The notes under the pieces were generated by a model. That model searched no databases and had not been told where the DNA came from. It saw only the letters and a list, made by a program, of their open reading frames with translations. The position numbers were made by a program, and so were the translations under genes. From contig JAGGTD010000056.1 of assembly GCA_021163925.1 (NCBI GenBank), positions 1 through 38,669 of the forward strand: a DNA stretch of 38,669 nucleotides, in the 5' to 3' direction. Of the stretch, positions 7,765 through 16,140 are shown piece after piece (position 1 is the stretch's first letter; every line of letters starts with the position of its first letter). The DNA comes from Nitrososphaerota archaeon (GTDB taxonomy: Archaea > Thermoproteota > Nitrososphaeria_A > Caldarchaeales > Wolframiiraptoraceae).

Positions 7765-8964
7765 TCAAGCCGACTTCTCCATCCAATCCAAGAATTCTTT
7801 GGTTGAGGTGAAGGTCTTGACGAAGGTGTCGTTCGCCACCATCTTTATTCTCGGGTTAGCCATCTGTCCTCTCCAATGGTTAAGCCAGAGGGCCACGGCG
7901 TCTTCAGCTTTCATGAACTTGTAAGCCTTTCCCTCGATGCCTGAAGCCTTCATATAGACTAGTTCGGCGAATCCATTCTCCATCAAAAACTCTTTCCCCT
8001 CCCGCCTTATCGCGAGCGGGTTCAGCCAAACCCTATACCTGTTTAACCCCCTATTCATAGACATCTCCAAAAGCATCCTCGCATCAGTCACATAGGCTCC
8101 AGCCGGATCCAATACCATGATCTTATTCCCATGCTTGTATATGGTGGCCACGTGGCACGTTCCGTCGCAGATATAGACTAGGTAGATTTGCTCGTCCTCT
8201 CCGAGAACTGCCTTGAGCATCGCATAGGTTAGGGTTGCTAGGTCTTCGCAGTCTCCACCTCCTCTGGCAAGAGTCTCATTTGGCAGTGAGAGGAAGTCTT
8301 GATGCGACCTCAATTCATGGTCGGTTAGGTATTGATGGAAGTCGTCGTCCAAGTATTCTAGATTTAGCATGATCCACTCAAGAACCTTCTTAGCCTTGAC
8401 CTCAGGAGGGTTTTCAGCTCTCAAGCCGAGCTCCCCATAAACCACATCCTCGACCATCGCCGGGCTCGCCTGTCTCAACATGTCCGGTATTCGATCACTT
8501 GGGGTGAGGATCCTGTCTGAGATCTCCTTCAACCCTCCCTTAATCCTTGGAAGAATTACCTCCATCTCAGAACACTTTGACACCAGGTCCCTGTACTTCT
8601 CCTCCAACTCTTCATATCTCCTCTTCGTTTCATCGAGCTGGAGCTTAAGCTTCTCATAACTATCGGTGAGCCTGCTATAATTCTCCTTCAGCTCGCTGTT
8701 CTCCTCGGAGACCACCTTCAACCTCGATAAGGCTTTTCGATAATCCTCTTGAAGTCCCTCATATCTGTCCTTAAGAGAGCCGTATCGACCGTACAAATCC
8801 GTATAGTTTGCTTTGAGCCGATCATACTCACCCTTGAGGCGATGGTAGCTGTTATACAGGTTCATGTAATCTGAGCTTAGAACCTGATATTGGAGGCATG
8901 AGAAGATGAGGAGTACTGCCAAGATGCAGGCGATCGTCGAGGCCGTGATCGTGCCCCAGCTCAT
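7765..8964 (-). CDS. Membrane-anchored coiled-coil transglutaminase-like protein
   Basis: This is a 399-residue protein. Residues 7-25 form one transmembrane segment or uncleaved signal anchor. Residues 30-150 are a long heptad-like coiled coil rich in Tyr, Leu, Lys and Glu. The C-terminal half is a transglutaminase-like cysteine peptidase fold with GGGDCEDLA (Cys239), HVATI (His271) and LDPAG (Asp286) as the probable triad. Such proteins are thought to act outside the membrane on proteins or cell-envelope material. The specific substrate is unknown. A GGGAGGGAGG ribosome site directly precedes the ATG. The next minus-strand gene upstream, Trm5, ends 48 bases away; a shared function is not evident. 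Confidence 0.8.
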   Translation of the reverse strand: MSWGTITASTIACILAVLLIFSCLQYQVLSSDYMNLYNSYHRLKGEYDRLKANYTDLYGRYGSLKDRYEGLQEDYRKALSRLKVVSEENSELKENYSRLTDSYEKLKLQLDETKRRYEELEEKYRDLVSKCSEMEVILPRIKGGLKEISDRILTPSDRIPDMLRQASPAMVEDVVYGELGLRAENPPEVKAKKVLEWIMLNLEYLDDDFHQYLTDHELRSHQDFLSLPNETLARGGGDCEDLATLTYAMLKAVLGEDEQIYLVYICDGTCHVATIYKHGNKIMVLDPAGAYVTDARMLLEMSMNRGLNRYRVWLNPLAIRREGKEFLMENGFAELVYMKASGIEGKAYKFMKAEDAVALWLNHWRGQMANPRIKMVANDTFVKTFTSTKEFLDWMEKSA

Positions 8965-9012
8965 AACAACCTCCCTCCCTAATGATATATCACATCGGAT
9001 AATAAGGTTGAT

Positions 9013-10074
9013 TCATCCACACTTAACCTTGAGGTCTAGGACTATCGTGGATTTCCGCGGGGCTATCTCCATAACCCTCCTCGCATAAAATATATCCACA
9101 TCGAATCCTAGGCCTCGAACCTTCTTCAAAACCGTCTCACGCGCATCCTCAACAGGATCTCTTCCGACGCCAACCAAGTATAGATGTATTATTCCATTTT
9201 GCTTGGTCTTTTCTAACGCTAAGTCGAGGTAGTTTATCGAGCTGTGCGGGAGGTCCATTATCACCCTGTCAAACTCCTCATGAATCTGTTTGAGAACTTC
9301 CCTGCAGTCTCCCAGGATCGGCTTCACCCTATCCTCAACCCTGTTCAGCTTAATGTTCTCTAACATGAGCTTATATGCTTCGGGATTCAATTCTATCGCG
9401 ACTATGGTTGCGGTGGGCTGCTTCCTCGCTATGAGTATTGAGAACGATCCTATTCCGGCGAACATGTCTAAAACCTTCTCGCCCTCTGAGACCGATCTTG
9501 CAACCCTAATCCTCTCACCAGACATCCTAGGATTGAAGAATGCCTTCCTCAGGTCCACTCGATAAACGCATCCATGTTCTCGATGAATCGTCTCGAATCT
9601 GTTTAAGCCCGCGATAATCCTATACTCCCTCAACCTATACGCTCCCCTAGTCGCCCCCTCCTTCGATAAGACCGTTTTTACTCTTGGATGTAGCTTCATG
9701 AGAGCCTCGGCCACAAGCTTCTCATAGGGCTTAAGCTCATGCGGGATCTCGACCAAGATTATGTCCCCGATTAGGTCGTAGGATGAGGGGAGGAGGTCGA
9801 GTAGCTCTCTTGGAAGCTTGTTTGAGAGGATCTCCTCTAAGCTCTTCGGCCTCTCCGGCCTCTCCTCGAAGTCCGCGGCCACCACGGATACATTAAGCTC
9901 TCCGAGGATATCGTCAACCTTTTCCTGATCTTTTAGGGGAAAATAGATGAATCCATTCCTCTCGAAGGGCTTTAATCTGGGATTCAGGATGTCGAGCTTT
10001 AGAAGCCTCTTCCTCACCTCTTCAGCCCTATTCTTCTCAACCCTCGCCGCCCAACACCTGACCCCCTTATCCAA
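9013..10074 (-). CDS. trm5: tRNA (guanine(37)-N1)-methyltransferase Trm5
   Basis: This 353-residue protein matches archaeal Trm5. It has an N-terminal D1-like domain, a central segment with YRVDLRKAFFNPRM, the SAM site DMFAGIGSFSILIA, the acidic IELNPEA and the motif IV equivalent MDLPHSS. Trm5 transfers a methyl group from SAM to N1 of G37 next to the anticodon, which prevents frameshifting, and in some archaea it begins wyosine synthesis. The tRNA-Pro(GGG) in this window has G37, a classic Trm5 substrate. Whether this is the a, b or c subtype cannot be settled by eye. Confidence 0.93.
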   Translation of the reverse strand: MDKGVRCWAARVEKNRAEEVRKRLLKLDILNPRLKPFERNGFIYFPLKDQEKVDDILGELNVSVVAADFEERPERPKSLEEILSNKLPRELLDLLPSSYDLIGDIILVEIPHELKPYEKLVAEALMKLHPRVKTVLSKEGATRGAYRLREYRIIAGLNRFETIHREHGCVYRVDLRKAFFNPRMSGERIRVARSVSEGEKVLDMFAGIGSFSILIARKQPTATIVAIELNPEAYKLMLENIKLNRVEDRVKPILGDCREVLKQIHEEFDRVIMDLPHSSINYLDLALEKTKQNGIIHLYLVGVGRDPVEDARETVLKKVRGLGFDVDIFYARRVMEIAPRKSTIVLDLKVKCG

Positions 10075-10188
10075 GCTCTCCCAGGATTCCTGGACATCTT
10101 AGGATTTAGAGATCGTGTTCGAGCTAGATGATCGAGTTATAGTTTATTAGTTCGGCTACTGAGGCGTAGGCGAGAAAGTTGAGCGGCG

Positions 10189-11715
10189 ATGGAGGAAATA
10201 ATCCTACCGGACCTATCGGCTATCCAGCTGAAGGCCGCCTCCCACCTCGTTAGGGAGGGGCGAGTGAGGGGTAGGCTTCTCATCCACCGGGTTTTGTTGA
10301 AGAAGGTTGAGGATCAAGCATCTCAAGGAGACACTATGGCCATGGAGGGGCTTAAAGACCTAGTCAACGCATGCGAAGAGACCGGGGTCAAGCTCGACTA
10401 TGTCGGAGACCTGAGAGATAGGGAGAAGAGCGATAGATTATTGATAGCTGAGGAGGCCGCGAGGCTGAACGCCGCGATCCTTACATGTGATCCTGTGATG
10501 GCCCAGCTCGCCGAGTCTATGGGCTTAAGGCTTCTCTACGAGCTTCCCCCACCCCCATTCTCGATAGCCCAGCTCTTCGAGGAGGATGTCATGAGCATCC
10601 ATATAAAGGAGGGGCTTCCGCCGAGGGTTAAGCGAGGGGTTCCAGGTAGGTGGAGGTTTGTCGAGATATCTGAGAAGCCTGTCTCAAGGCATGAGCTTGA
10701 ATTGCTGATAGCCCATCTTATGAGGGAGGCTTATAAGAGCTTTGGGGTTGACGCCTTCCTAGAGATAGATAAGCCCGGGGTTAAGATCTTCCAGCTAAAA
10801 GATTATAGGGTTGTGATCACGAGGCCGCCATTCTCGGATGGATTCGAGCTAACCCTCGTCAAGCCAGTCATAAGGAGAGATCTAAGAGACTACTATCTAC
10901 CACCAGAGGTCGTCGATAGGCTTGAGAATAGGGCTGAGGGAATCCTGATAGCAGGCCCACCTGGAATGGGTAAGTCTACCTTCGCCCAAGCCCTAGCCGA
11001 ATATTATCGCTCCCTTAATAAGGTCGTCAAGACGATCGAGAGCCCGAGGGATCTGAGGGTCTCACCCGACATAACCCAGTATTCGAAGGCGGCGGCGAGG
11101 CAGAGCGAGCTACACGATGTCCTCCTCCTGAGCAGACCCGACTACACGATCTTCGATGAGATAAGGGATTCAAGCGACTTCGACCTCTTCATAGATCTCA
11201 GGCTCGCCGGGATAGGGATGGTTGGGGTGATTCACGCGACATCCCCGATAGATGCCATTCAAAGGGTTGCGAATAGGGTTGATGTCGGATTGCTCCCATC
11301 GATAATAGATACGGTTATCTTCATGGATAAGGGTGAGATCCAATCGATCTACGTCTTGGAGATGACTGTAAAGGTTCCAGCGGGGTTGAGGAAGGCGGAT
11401 CTAGCGAGGCCGACCGTCATAGTCAAGGACCTCTTAACCGATGAACCACTCTACGAGCTATACGTCTTCGGGGAGAGGACTTTCGTCGTCCCCGTGAAGA
11501 AGCTTGAGGAGAGGAGGAAGCCGAGGGCTCCGATCAGGCAGATAATGAACACGCTTCAGAAGCATATACCGGACTTTAGGATCGAGGAGGAGGGGAGCTT
11601 GGTGAGAATCTATATTCCAGGCCGCTACTATCGAGTCTATGTGAGGAAGGTTCAGAATAAGCTCTTGAAGATAGCGAGGAAGTATAGCTTAACCCTAGAA
11701 GCCTTGCCGAGCTAA
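10189..11715 (+). CDS. PIN domain-ATPase-KH protein (COG1855)
   Basis: This 508-residue protein combines an N-terminal PIN-like domain (about residues 1-130, with conserved acids in DLSAIQ, LTCDPVMA and similar), a PilT/VirB11-like ATPase with Walker A GPPGMGKS (256-263) and the DEIRD box, and a C-terminal RNA-binding KH-like segment. This is the conserved archaeal family often labelled PINc/VapC ATPase. The PIN fold suggests RNA cleavage coupled to ATP use; the biological target is unknown. The gene stands alone on the plus strand, divergent from trm5. A TATA-like TTATAGTTTATTAG lies at about 10138-10151. The C/D sRNA candidate starts 30 bases after its stop. Confidence 0.87.
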   Translation: MEEIILPDLSAIQLKAASHLVREGRVRGRLLIHRVLLKKVEDQASQGDTMAMEGLKDLVNACEETGVKLDYVGDLRDREKSDRLLIAEEAARLNAAILTCDPVMAQLAESMGLRLLYELPPPPFSIAQLFEEDVMSIHIKEGLPPRVKRGVPGRWRFVEISEKPVSRHELELLIAHLMREAYKSFGVDAFLEIDKPGVKIFQLKDYRVVITRPPFSDGFELTLVKPVIRRDLRDYYLPPEVVDRLENRAEGILIAGPPGMGKSTFAQALAEYYRSLNKVVKTIESPRDLRVSPDITQYSKAAARQSELHDVLLLSRPDYTIFDEIRDSSDFDLFIDLRLAGIGMVGVIHATSPIDAIQRVANRVDVGLLPSIIDTVIFMDKGEIQSIYVLEMTVKVPAGLRKADLARPTVIVKDLLTDEPLYELYVFGERTFVVPVKKLEERRKPRAPIRQIMNTLQKHIPDFRIEEEGSLVRIYIPGRYYRVYVRKVQNKLLKIARKYSLTLEALPS

Positions 11716-11745
11716 ACCCAAATACCCCCATATCAATATAGTTTT

Positions 11746-11797
11746 GGATGATGTGGATCCGCCTCTGAATGGTGATGAGGTGGGAATACCGCTGATC
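11746..11797 (+). ncRNA. Candidate C/D box sRNA (2'-O-methylation guide)
   Basis: The order of boxes is that of an archaeal C/D sRNA: C box ATGATGT (11748-11754, one mismatch to RTGATGA), guide GGATCCGCCT, D' CTGA (11765-11768), 3-base spacer, C' GTGATGA (11772-11778, perfect), guide GGTGGGAATACCG, D CTGA (11792-11795). Guide lengths of 10 and 13 and a total near 50 bases fit the class. By the D+5 rule the first guide would direct methylation at G5 of target AGGCGGATCC, and the second at A5 of CGGTATTCCCACC. The RNA fills the gap between the PIN-ATPase and thiDN stop codons. No target could be checked here. Confidence 0.65.
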
Positions 11798-13145
11798 ATC
11801 TAGATGCCTCGGCGATCAACCTCCTAACCTTCTCCACGACATCCATCGAGTCTCTTCCGAAGACTAAGATCATAGGCTCCTTACCCCAATCTCCTAGATG
11901 ATAGACTAGGTCTGGAACCCTTCCACCAGCCCTCTTCACGGCCACCTCTATACCCCATGGGACGGTCCTCCCCTCAAGCCTCTTAATCTCCTCAGGCTCC
12001 TCCCTCCTATCGTAGAAGCTTACGACCCATCCTAGATTCTTGGCCGCCTCGATAAGCTTCTCATCATATCTTAGATTCATCGCCGACCTAACTCTGGGAT
12101 CGAACTTCATGGCCGTTAAGACCGCGTTCGCTACATGTCTCGACGCCCCGAACCATGGAGCCTCCGAAGCCTTAACCCCATCATAGATCCTCACAATTCT
12201 TCCGGGTATCGCTGCTACGTCTGATAGGCTGTCCGCTCCATCGATCGCCATCACTAGATTCGATTGAGATTCTGGGATGTATTTTGAGATGTTCATGGAT
12301 TCGAGGATCTCCACGGCCCTCCTCATCGATTCTAAGACCTTGAATCTCTCAGCGTCCTCGATCAATCTCCCAACCGGGTTTATTGGGCCATGGCCTCCGC
12401 CGACTGGGAAACCGTATCTGATAGCATCCTCGACGAATCTCTTAGCGATCCCAACGGCTTCGGGTATTGGGGTGTTCTTGGCGAGTTCGGCGGCTATCGC
12501 GGAGGCGAAGCAGCATCCAGTTCCGTGAGTATTCCTGCTCTCAATCCTCCTCGACTCATAGATCTTGAACTCTCCATCAAAGTAGAGGACATCGGCCACC
12601 CTCTCTCCGGGGATGTGGCCTCCCTTAACCACAACCGCCTTGACCCCGAGTTCCGAGATCTTTTGAGCAGCCTTCTTCTGATCCTCTAGGCTCCTGACCT
12701 TGAATCCTGTTAAGACCTCGGCCTCTCCGGCGTTTGGGGTTAAGACGGTGGCCAGCGGTATCAGCTCATCGATCAAGGATTTGACGGCATCCTCTCTCAG
12801 AAGCCTCGCCCCACTCTTCGCCACCATCACCGGGTCGACGACCAAGGGAGCATCTATTCCCTTAAGCTCCGAGGCCACGGCCTCGATTATCTCGCTCGTG
12901 TGGAGCATTCCGGTCTTGACGGCGTCGACCCCGATATCCTCCACCACCACCCTAATCTGCTCCCTAACCATCTCCACCGGTATGTCGTGCACCATGGTCA
13001 CCTCACGGGTGTTTTGAGCGGTTATGGCGGTTAGGGCGCTCATCCCGTGAACTCCGAGGGCTGCGAAGGTCTTCAGATCCGCTTGGATCCCAGCCCCGCC
13101 ACCAGAGTCCGATCCAGCTATGGTTAAAGCTCTAGGTATCTTCAT
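11796..13145 (-). CDS. thiDN: Bifunctional HMP/HMP-P kinase and ThiN-type thiamine-phosphate synthase
   Basis: The N-terminal half (about residues 1-265) is ThiD, with [28 protein letters not shown] and the [12 protein letters not shown] phosphate loop; it phosphorylates hydroxymethylpyrimidine twice. The C-terminal half (about 275-449) is ThiN, the archaeal thiamine-phosphate synthase domain, with IPGRIVRI and [11 protein letters not shown]. One polypeptide thus makes thiamine phosphate from HMP and thiazole phosphate. I start at the ATG ending at 13145 because GGAG lies about 6 bases before it; a Met four codons earlier (13157) is also possible. A thiamine precursor transporter (ThiW) lies at 13.8 kb. 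Confidence 0.93.
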   Translation of the reverse strand: MKIPRALTIAGSDSGGGAGIQADLKTFAALGVHGMSALTAITAQNTREVTMVHDIPVEMVREQIRVVVEDIGVDAVKTGMLHTSEIIEAVASELKGIDAPLVVDPVMVAKSGARLLREDAVKSLIDELIPLATVLTPNAGEAEVLTGFKVRSLEDQKKAAQKISELGVKAVVVKGGHIPGERVADVLYFDGEFKIYESRRIESRNTHGTGCCFASAIAAELAKNTPIPEAVGIAKRFVEDAIRYGFPVGGGHGPINPVGRLIEDAERFKVLESMRRAVEILESMNISKYIPESQSNLVMAIDGADSLSDVAAIPGRIVRIYDGVKASEAPWFGASRHVANAVLTAMKFDPRVRSAMNLRYDEKLIEAAKNLGWVVSFYDRREEPEEIKRLEGRTVPWGIEVAVKRAGGRVPDLVYHLGDWGKEPMILVFGRDSMDVVEKVRRLIAEASR

Positions 13146-13182
13146 CGAGATCTCCATCGTAGGGTTACGTAAAAAACCTAAG

Positions 13183-13734
13183 CTAGCTGAGCCTCAAGAC
13201 CTCGTCCACAAGCCCCTTCAACCTATCCAAGGATCTCCTCTCCCTATCCGTTATTCCAGAGCCCTTATCATCCGCGAGCTTCTCGCCCTCATAGGCGGTG
13301 GCGGTGAAGGTCTTCGAGATGTTGATGAGCTGGATTATGTCCTCGACCTCTCCTGCATGGAGGTAGATCGTGAGATCGTTTATGAGGAGGATCTCGGTCG
13401 GATTCCTAAGATACTCCTCTATCAAGGGCTTCAAGGCGAGCATGTTAAGCCTCGCATACCTTATCACCTCCTCACGACTCTTCCCCATAGTCCTGGGCGG
13501 GATTATCCTCCATGGCTTGAGATACTTAACACATGTGACATTCCTCGTATAGTTCTCGACCGTCCCACCCACACCCCCCATATTCGGGGCCATCTCGATC
13601 ACCGTGACCCTATCCTTAAGCCCGCTTCTCACCAATTGGTCGAGGAATCTGCTGAGTAGGAGGGTCTTCCCAGATCCAACCTCTCCGACTATGATCGTCT
13701 TCTTCCCGATGAATCTCTCGAATAGGCCGCTCAT
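13183..13734 (-). CDS. Archaeal P-loop ATPase, function unknown
   Basis: This 183-residue protein has Walker A GEVGSGKT near the N-terminus (residues 17-24) and a hydrophobic strand ending in Asp ([12 protein letters not shown]) as probable Walker B. It is short and single-domain, with no membrane or DNA-binding segment. The NMGGVGG stretch after the second strand is conserved-looking. I recognise the P-loop but not a named family. It lies upstream of thiDN on the same strand with a 37-base gap, so cotranscription is likely; a role in thiamine metabolism is possible but unsupported. It is divergent from thiW. Confidence 0.7.
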   Translation of the reverse strand: MSGLFERFIGKKTIIVGEVGSGKTLLLSRFLDQLVRSGLKDRVTVIEMAPNMGGVGGTVENYTRNVTCVKYLKPWRIIPPRTMGKSREEVIRYARLNMLALKPLIEEYLRNPTEILLINDLTIYLHAGEVEDIIQLINISKTFTATAYEGEKLADDKGSGITDRERRSLDRLKGLVDEVLRLS

Positions 13735-13790
13735 CCCAGCTAGTCTTAAACACGCATGGTTATAAGGAGATTGCGTCCATTGAGTGTGGG

Positions 13791-14390
13791 TTGGATGGCA
13801 TTCAGCTGAGGAGGATAACGCTTCTAACGGTCTTCACGGCTCTAGGGGTAGCTCTCTCGCCCATAACTTGGTTCCAGTTCCTCACGACCAAGGCCTATCC
13901 AACCCAGCATCTCATAAACGCGCTGACCGGAGTCATCCTCGGGCCATGGTGGGGGATGCTCACAGCCCTCTTAATAGGAATAATAAGGAATATGATCGGG
14001 GTCGGAACCCTCTACGCATTCCCAGGAGGAGTTCCAGGAGCATTGATAGTTGGTCTCGCATACATGATAACGTCTAGGTCGAGGAATAGGTTTCTCAGAT
14101 ACTCGGCGGCCTTGATGGAACCTATTGGAACCGTATTGATCGGCGGAACCATATCCGTCTTCATCCTCGCACCAGCAATAGGAGACGTTAAGATACTCGG
14201 AGTCCTAGAGCAGAGAGGAGCCCTCGAATTCCTCCCAATATTCTGGCTTGGATGGGCCTTAAGCTCGGTTCCGGGATCAATCCTAGGCTACATGATACTC
14301 TTAGCGCTTGATAGATCCGGGGTCTTGGATAGAGTTAGGGTCTATGGGGTCAAGCCTAGGATTCAGGCCAGACGAAGAGGTCGCTCGTGA
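13791..14390 (+). CDS. thiW: ThiW-like S component of an ECF vitamin transporter
   Basis: This is about 199 residues with five or six hydrophobic segments. Family features are the early TALGVALSP, a QHLINALTGVILGPWWGML segment and LYAFPGGVPGALIVG, close to ThiW, the substrate-binding S component proposed to import the thiazole precursor of thiamine through an energy-coupling factor transporter. The start is a TTG at 13791; TTATAAGG near 13760-13767 is a likely TATA box about 27 bases upstream. No ECF ATPase or T component is nearby, so it presumably uses a shared module. Proximity to thiDN supports the thiamine role. Its last 35 bases overlap the convergent gtrA-like gene. Confidence 0.82.
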   Translation: MDGIQLRRITLLTVFTALGVALSPITWFQFLTTKAYPTQHLINALTGVILGPWWGMLTALLIGIIRNMIGVGTLYAFPGGVPGALIVGLAYMITSRSRNRFLRYSAALMEPIGTVLIGGTISVFILAPAIGDVKILGVLEQRGALEFLPIFWLGWALSSVPGSILGYMILLALDRSGVLDRVRVYGVKPRIQARRRGRS

Positions 14391-14793
14391 GGAAGTTCGC
14401 TATAACCCCAAGCCCTATCGCGACGACATAGGATGGATTCATGGGGAATCCTAGGAGATCTGATAAAACATAGAGTCCGGCGACCGTCACGACTAATCCC
14501 AAGATCCTGGAGCCGTGGAAGGCCGCGATCCTCACGAGTATGTTCATCTTCCCCCTCCTCCTAAAGGTCCAGAGATGATTCCAGGTGAAGTTGTTTAGGA
14601 TGGCTGTCTCAGTTGCTATGGCGCTCGCAACTAGGTGATGGATGGATGTATAGTTTGTTAGGATGAGGAAGACGAGCATGTTCACGACCACCCCGCTTCC
14701 ACCGACTATCGCGAACTTCAAGAATGTCTTTGTGAGAAACTTTGCCCTAATCCAGCGGAGAATCCTCATCACACGCTTCATAAACTTCAACAA
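14356..14793 (-). CDS. GtrA-like membrane protein
   Basis: This 145-residue protein has four transmembrane segments and the GtrA family signature: FAIVGGSGVVVNM at the first helix, NFTWNHLWTFRR in the middle loop, and ANFLTSDLFVW at the end. GtrA-like proteins are thought to help move polyprenol-linked sugars across the membrane for glycan or S-layer glycosylation. No glycosyltransferase is next to it here. It ends convergently with thiW, overlapping it by 35 bases, and lies 2 bases downstream of the endonuclease IV stop, so it is probably in an operon with that gene. Confidence 0.85.
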   Translation of the reverse strand: MLKFMKRVMRILRWIRAKFLTKTFLKFAIVGGSGVVVNMLVFLILTNYTSIHHLVASAIATETAILNNFTWNHLWTFRRRGKMNILVRIAAFHGSRILGLVVTVAGLYVLSDLLGFPMNPSYVVAIGLGVIANFLTSDLFVWPES

Positions 14794-14795
14794 AC

Positions 14796-15638
14796 CTATC
14801 CCTGATAGATCTTCTTAAGCTTTGCTAGATTCGTCTTGAAGTTCCCGCGTGAATCGACGGGTGTCTCTAAGATCAATGGTAAGGGTCTTATCGCTGGATG
14901 GTGGACGAATTCCTTTAACCCCCTCAATCCTATCTTACCGAGTCCGAGGTGCTCATGCCTATCTATACAGCTTCCCAGGTCTCCCTTTGAATCGTTTATG
15001 TGAACCACCTTAAGCATCTTTAATCCAATTATCTTATCGAAGTCCTTTATGGTGTTCTCTACAGCCTTCTTGGTTCTGAGGTCGTATCCTGCGGCGAATG
15101 CGTGGCATGTGTCGAAGCATACTCCGATCCTGCTTTTATCCTCTATTAGGTCTATTATCCTCCTTATGTCCTCGAATCTCGATCCAACGCTGTTCTTCTG
15201 GCCCGCCATGTTCTCCAACAATAGCATCACATCATTATCGACCTTCGAGAATGCCTTGTTAATTCCGCTGGCAACCCTCTTAATCCCTCCCTCAATTCCC
15301 TTCCCTAGATGGCTTCCAACATGTAAGACGAGATAGGGGAGTCCGAGCCTCTCAGTCCGCTTAAGCTCCTCCATCAACGAATTCACAGACTTCCTATACA
15401 CGCTCTTATCGGGGGATGCGAGGTTTGGGAGATAGGGCATGTGGGCGACGGCGACCTTAAACCCGTATTCCTCAAACTTCCTCCTAAACTCCTCGACCTC
15501 ACCCTTCTTAAACGGCTTGGCGGTCCATCCCCTAGGATTCCTCGTGAAGATCTGGAAGGTCGTGCATCCTAGGTCCTTGGCCCTATCCACCGCCTTATCT
15601 ACAGATCCGGATATCGAGACGTGAGCGCCTAATAGCAT
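14796..15638 (-). CDS. nfo: Endonuclease IV (AP endonuclease)
   Basis: This 280-residue TIM-barrel DNA repair enzyme cuts 5' of abasic sites. Metal-binding motifs are in place: LGAHVSISGS at the N-terminus, AVAHMPYLPNLAS, VLHVGSHLGKG, LLENMAGQ, GVCFDTCHAFAAGYD, HINDSKGDLGSCIDRHEHLG and LILETPVD at the end. The length is normal. A TATA-like GGATATAAG on the minus strand lies about 50-60 bases before the ATG at 15638. The downstream gtrA-like gene follows after 2 bases. Confidence 0.95.
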   Translation of the reverse strand: MLLGAHVSISGSVDKAVDRAKDLGCTTFQIFTRNPRGWTAKPFKKGEVEEFRRKFEEYGFKVAVAHMPYLPNLASPDKSVYRKSVNSLMEELKRTERLGLPYLVLHVGSHLGKGIEGGIKRVASGINKAFSKVDNDVMLLLENMAGQKNSVGSRFEDIRRIIDLIEDKSRIGVCFDTCHAFAAGYDLRTKKAVENTIKDFDKIIGLKMLKVVHINDSKGDLGSCIDRHEHLGLGKIGLRGLKEFVHHPAIRPLPLILETPVDSRGNFKTNLAKLKKIYQG

Positions 15639-15706
15639 CCCAAGATATGTGATCCTTCTCAGCCTATAACTGTTAGCCGGCTTAACGGCCGACTTATATC
15701 CCTAAA

Positions 15707-15937
15707 TTATCCCCACTTCATACCAGCGGGCTTCCTGAACCCTAAAGCCTTTCCACGGCTCTTAAGCTCCGCCAACACCTCCCTCGCCTTCCTCGAATCC
15801 TCGGTAACATATAATGGCTTAACAGAGCTGATGTCTTGGACGGCGCCGCATCTAACGCATCGAAACTTCTTCCTAGCCGAGGTTATCTGGAGATTTCCGC
15901 AGCTGGAGCACCTGACGATCCTATACAGCCTGCCCAA
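15707..15937 (-). CDS. Small zinc ribbon protein
   Basis: The core has RCSSCGNLQIT and RCVRCGAVQ, two CxxC pairs forming one zinc ribbon, followed by a helical basic tail (SRKAREVLAELKSRGKAL). The open frame extends to 16066, but that would run through the tRNA-Gln gene. I therefore place the start at a TTG ending at 15937, giving 76 residues that begin just before the first strand; TTG and GTG codons slightly further upstream are alternatives. The domain resembles small archaeal zinc-ribbon proteins (DUF1922-like) of unknown function. The convergent or divergent neighbours give no clear functional hint. Confidence 0.72.
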   Translation of the reverse strand: MGRLYRIVRCSSCGNLQITSARKKFRCVRCGAVQDISSVKPLYVTEDSRKAREVLAELKSRGKALGFRKPAGMKWG

Positions 15938-16018
15938 ATCCGGCGAAGATGGGGTAAGCCTCGATTTCAACCTTAAGCGGAAAAACACAAAAGCATCCAA
16001 GGGAGCATATACGATGGA

Positions 16019-16138
16019 AGCCCGGTAGTCTAGCGGCCAAACAAGCTGGTCAGAAAAATGGGCCACGGATCCCGGGCTTTGGATCCTTGGCCGCGGAGAA
16101 GATACCCGGGGACCTGGGTTCGAATCCCAGCCGGGCTA
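16019..16138 (+). tRNA. tRNA-Gln(TTG) with two introns
   Basis: Acceptor AGCCCGG pairs fully with CCGGGCT, and the discriminator is A16138. The T arm is CTGGG-TTCGAAT-CCCAG, the anticodon stem is CCGGG/CCCGG, and the loop after splicing is CTTTGGA (anticodon TTG). Intron 1 (16041-16066, 26 nt) lies at the end of the D loop. It has a bulge-helix-bulge with central helix GGCC/GGCC and bulges AA^A and AC^G; its removal yields D stem GTCT/GGAT. Intron 2 (16083-16103, 21 nt) is at the canonical position 37/38, with central helix CTTT/GAAG and bulges GG^A and AT^A. CCA is not encoded. The flanking gene ends 2 bases beyond. Confidence 0.93.
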
Positions 16139-16140
16139 CA

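Noticed and set aside
15938-16066. Longer start for the zinc ribbon gene
   Set aside because: It would run through tRNA-Gln, whose folding and introns are clear.
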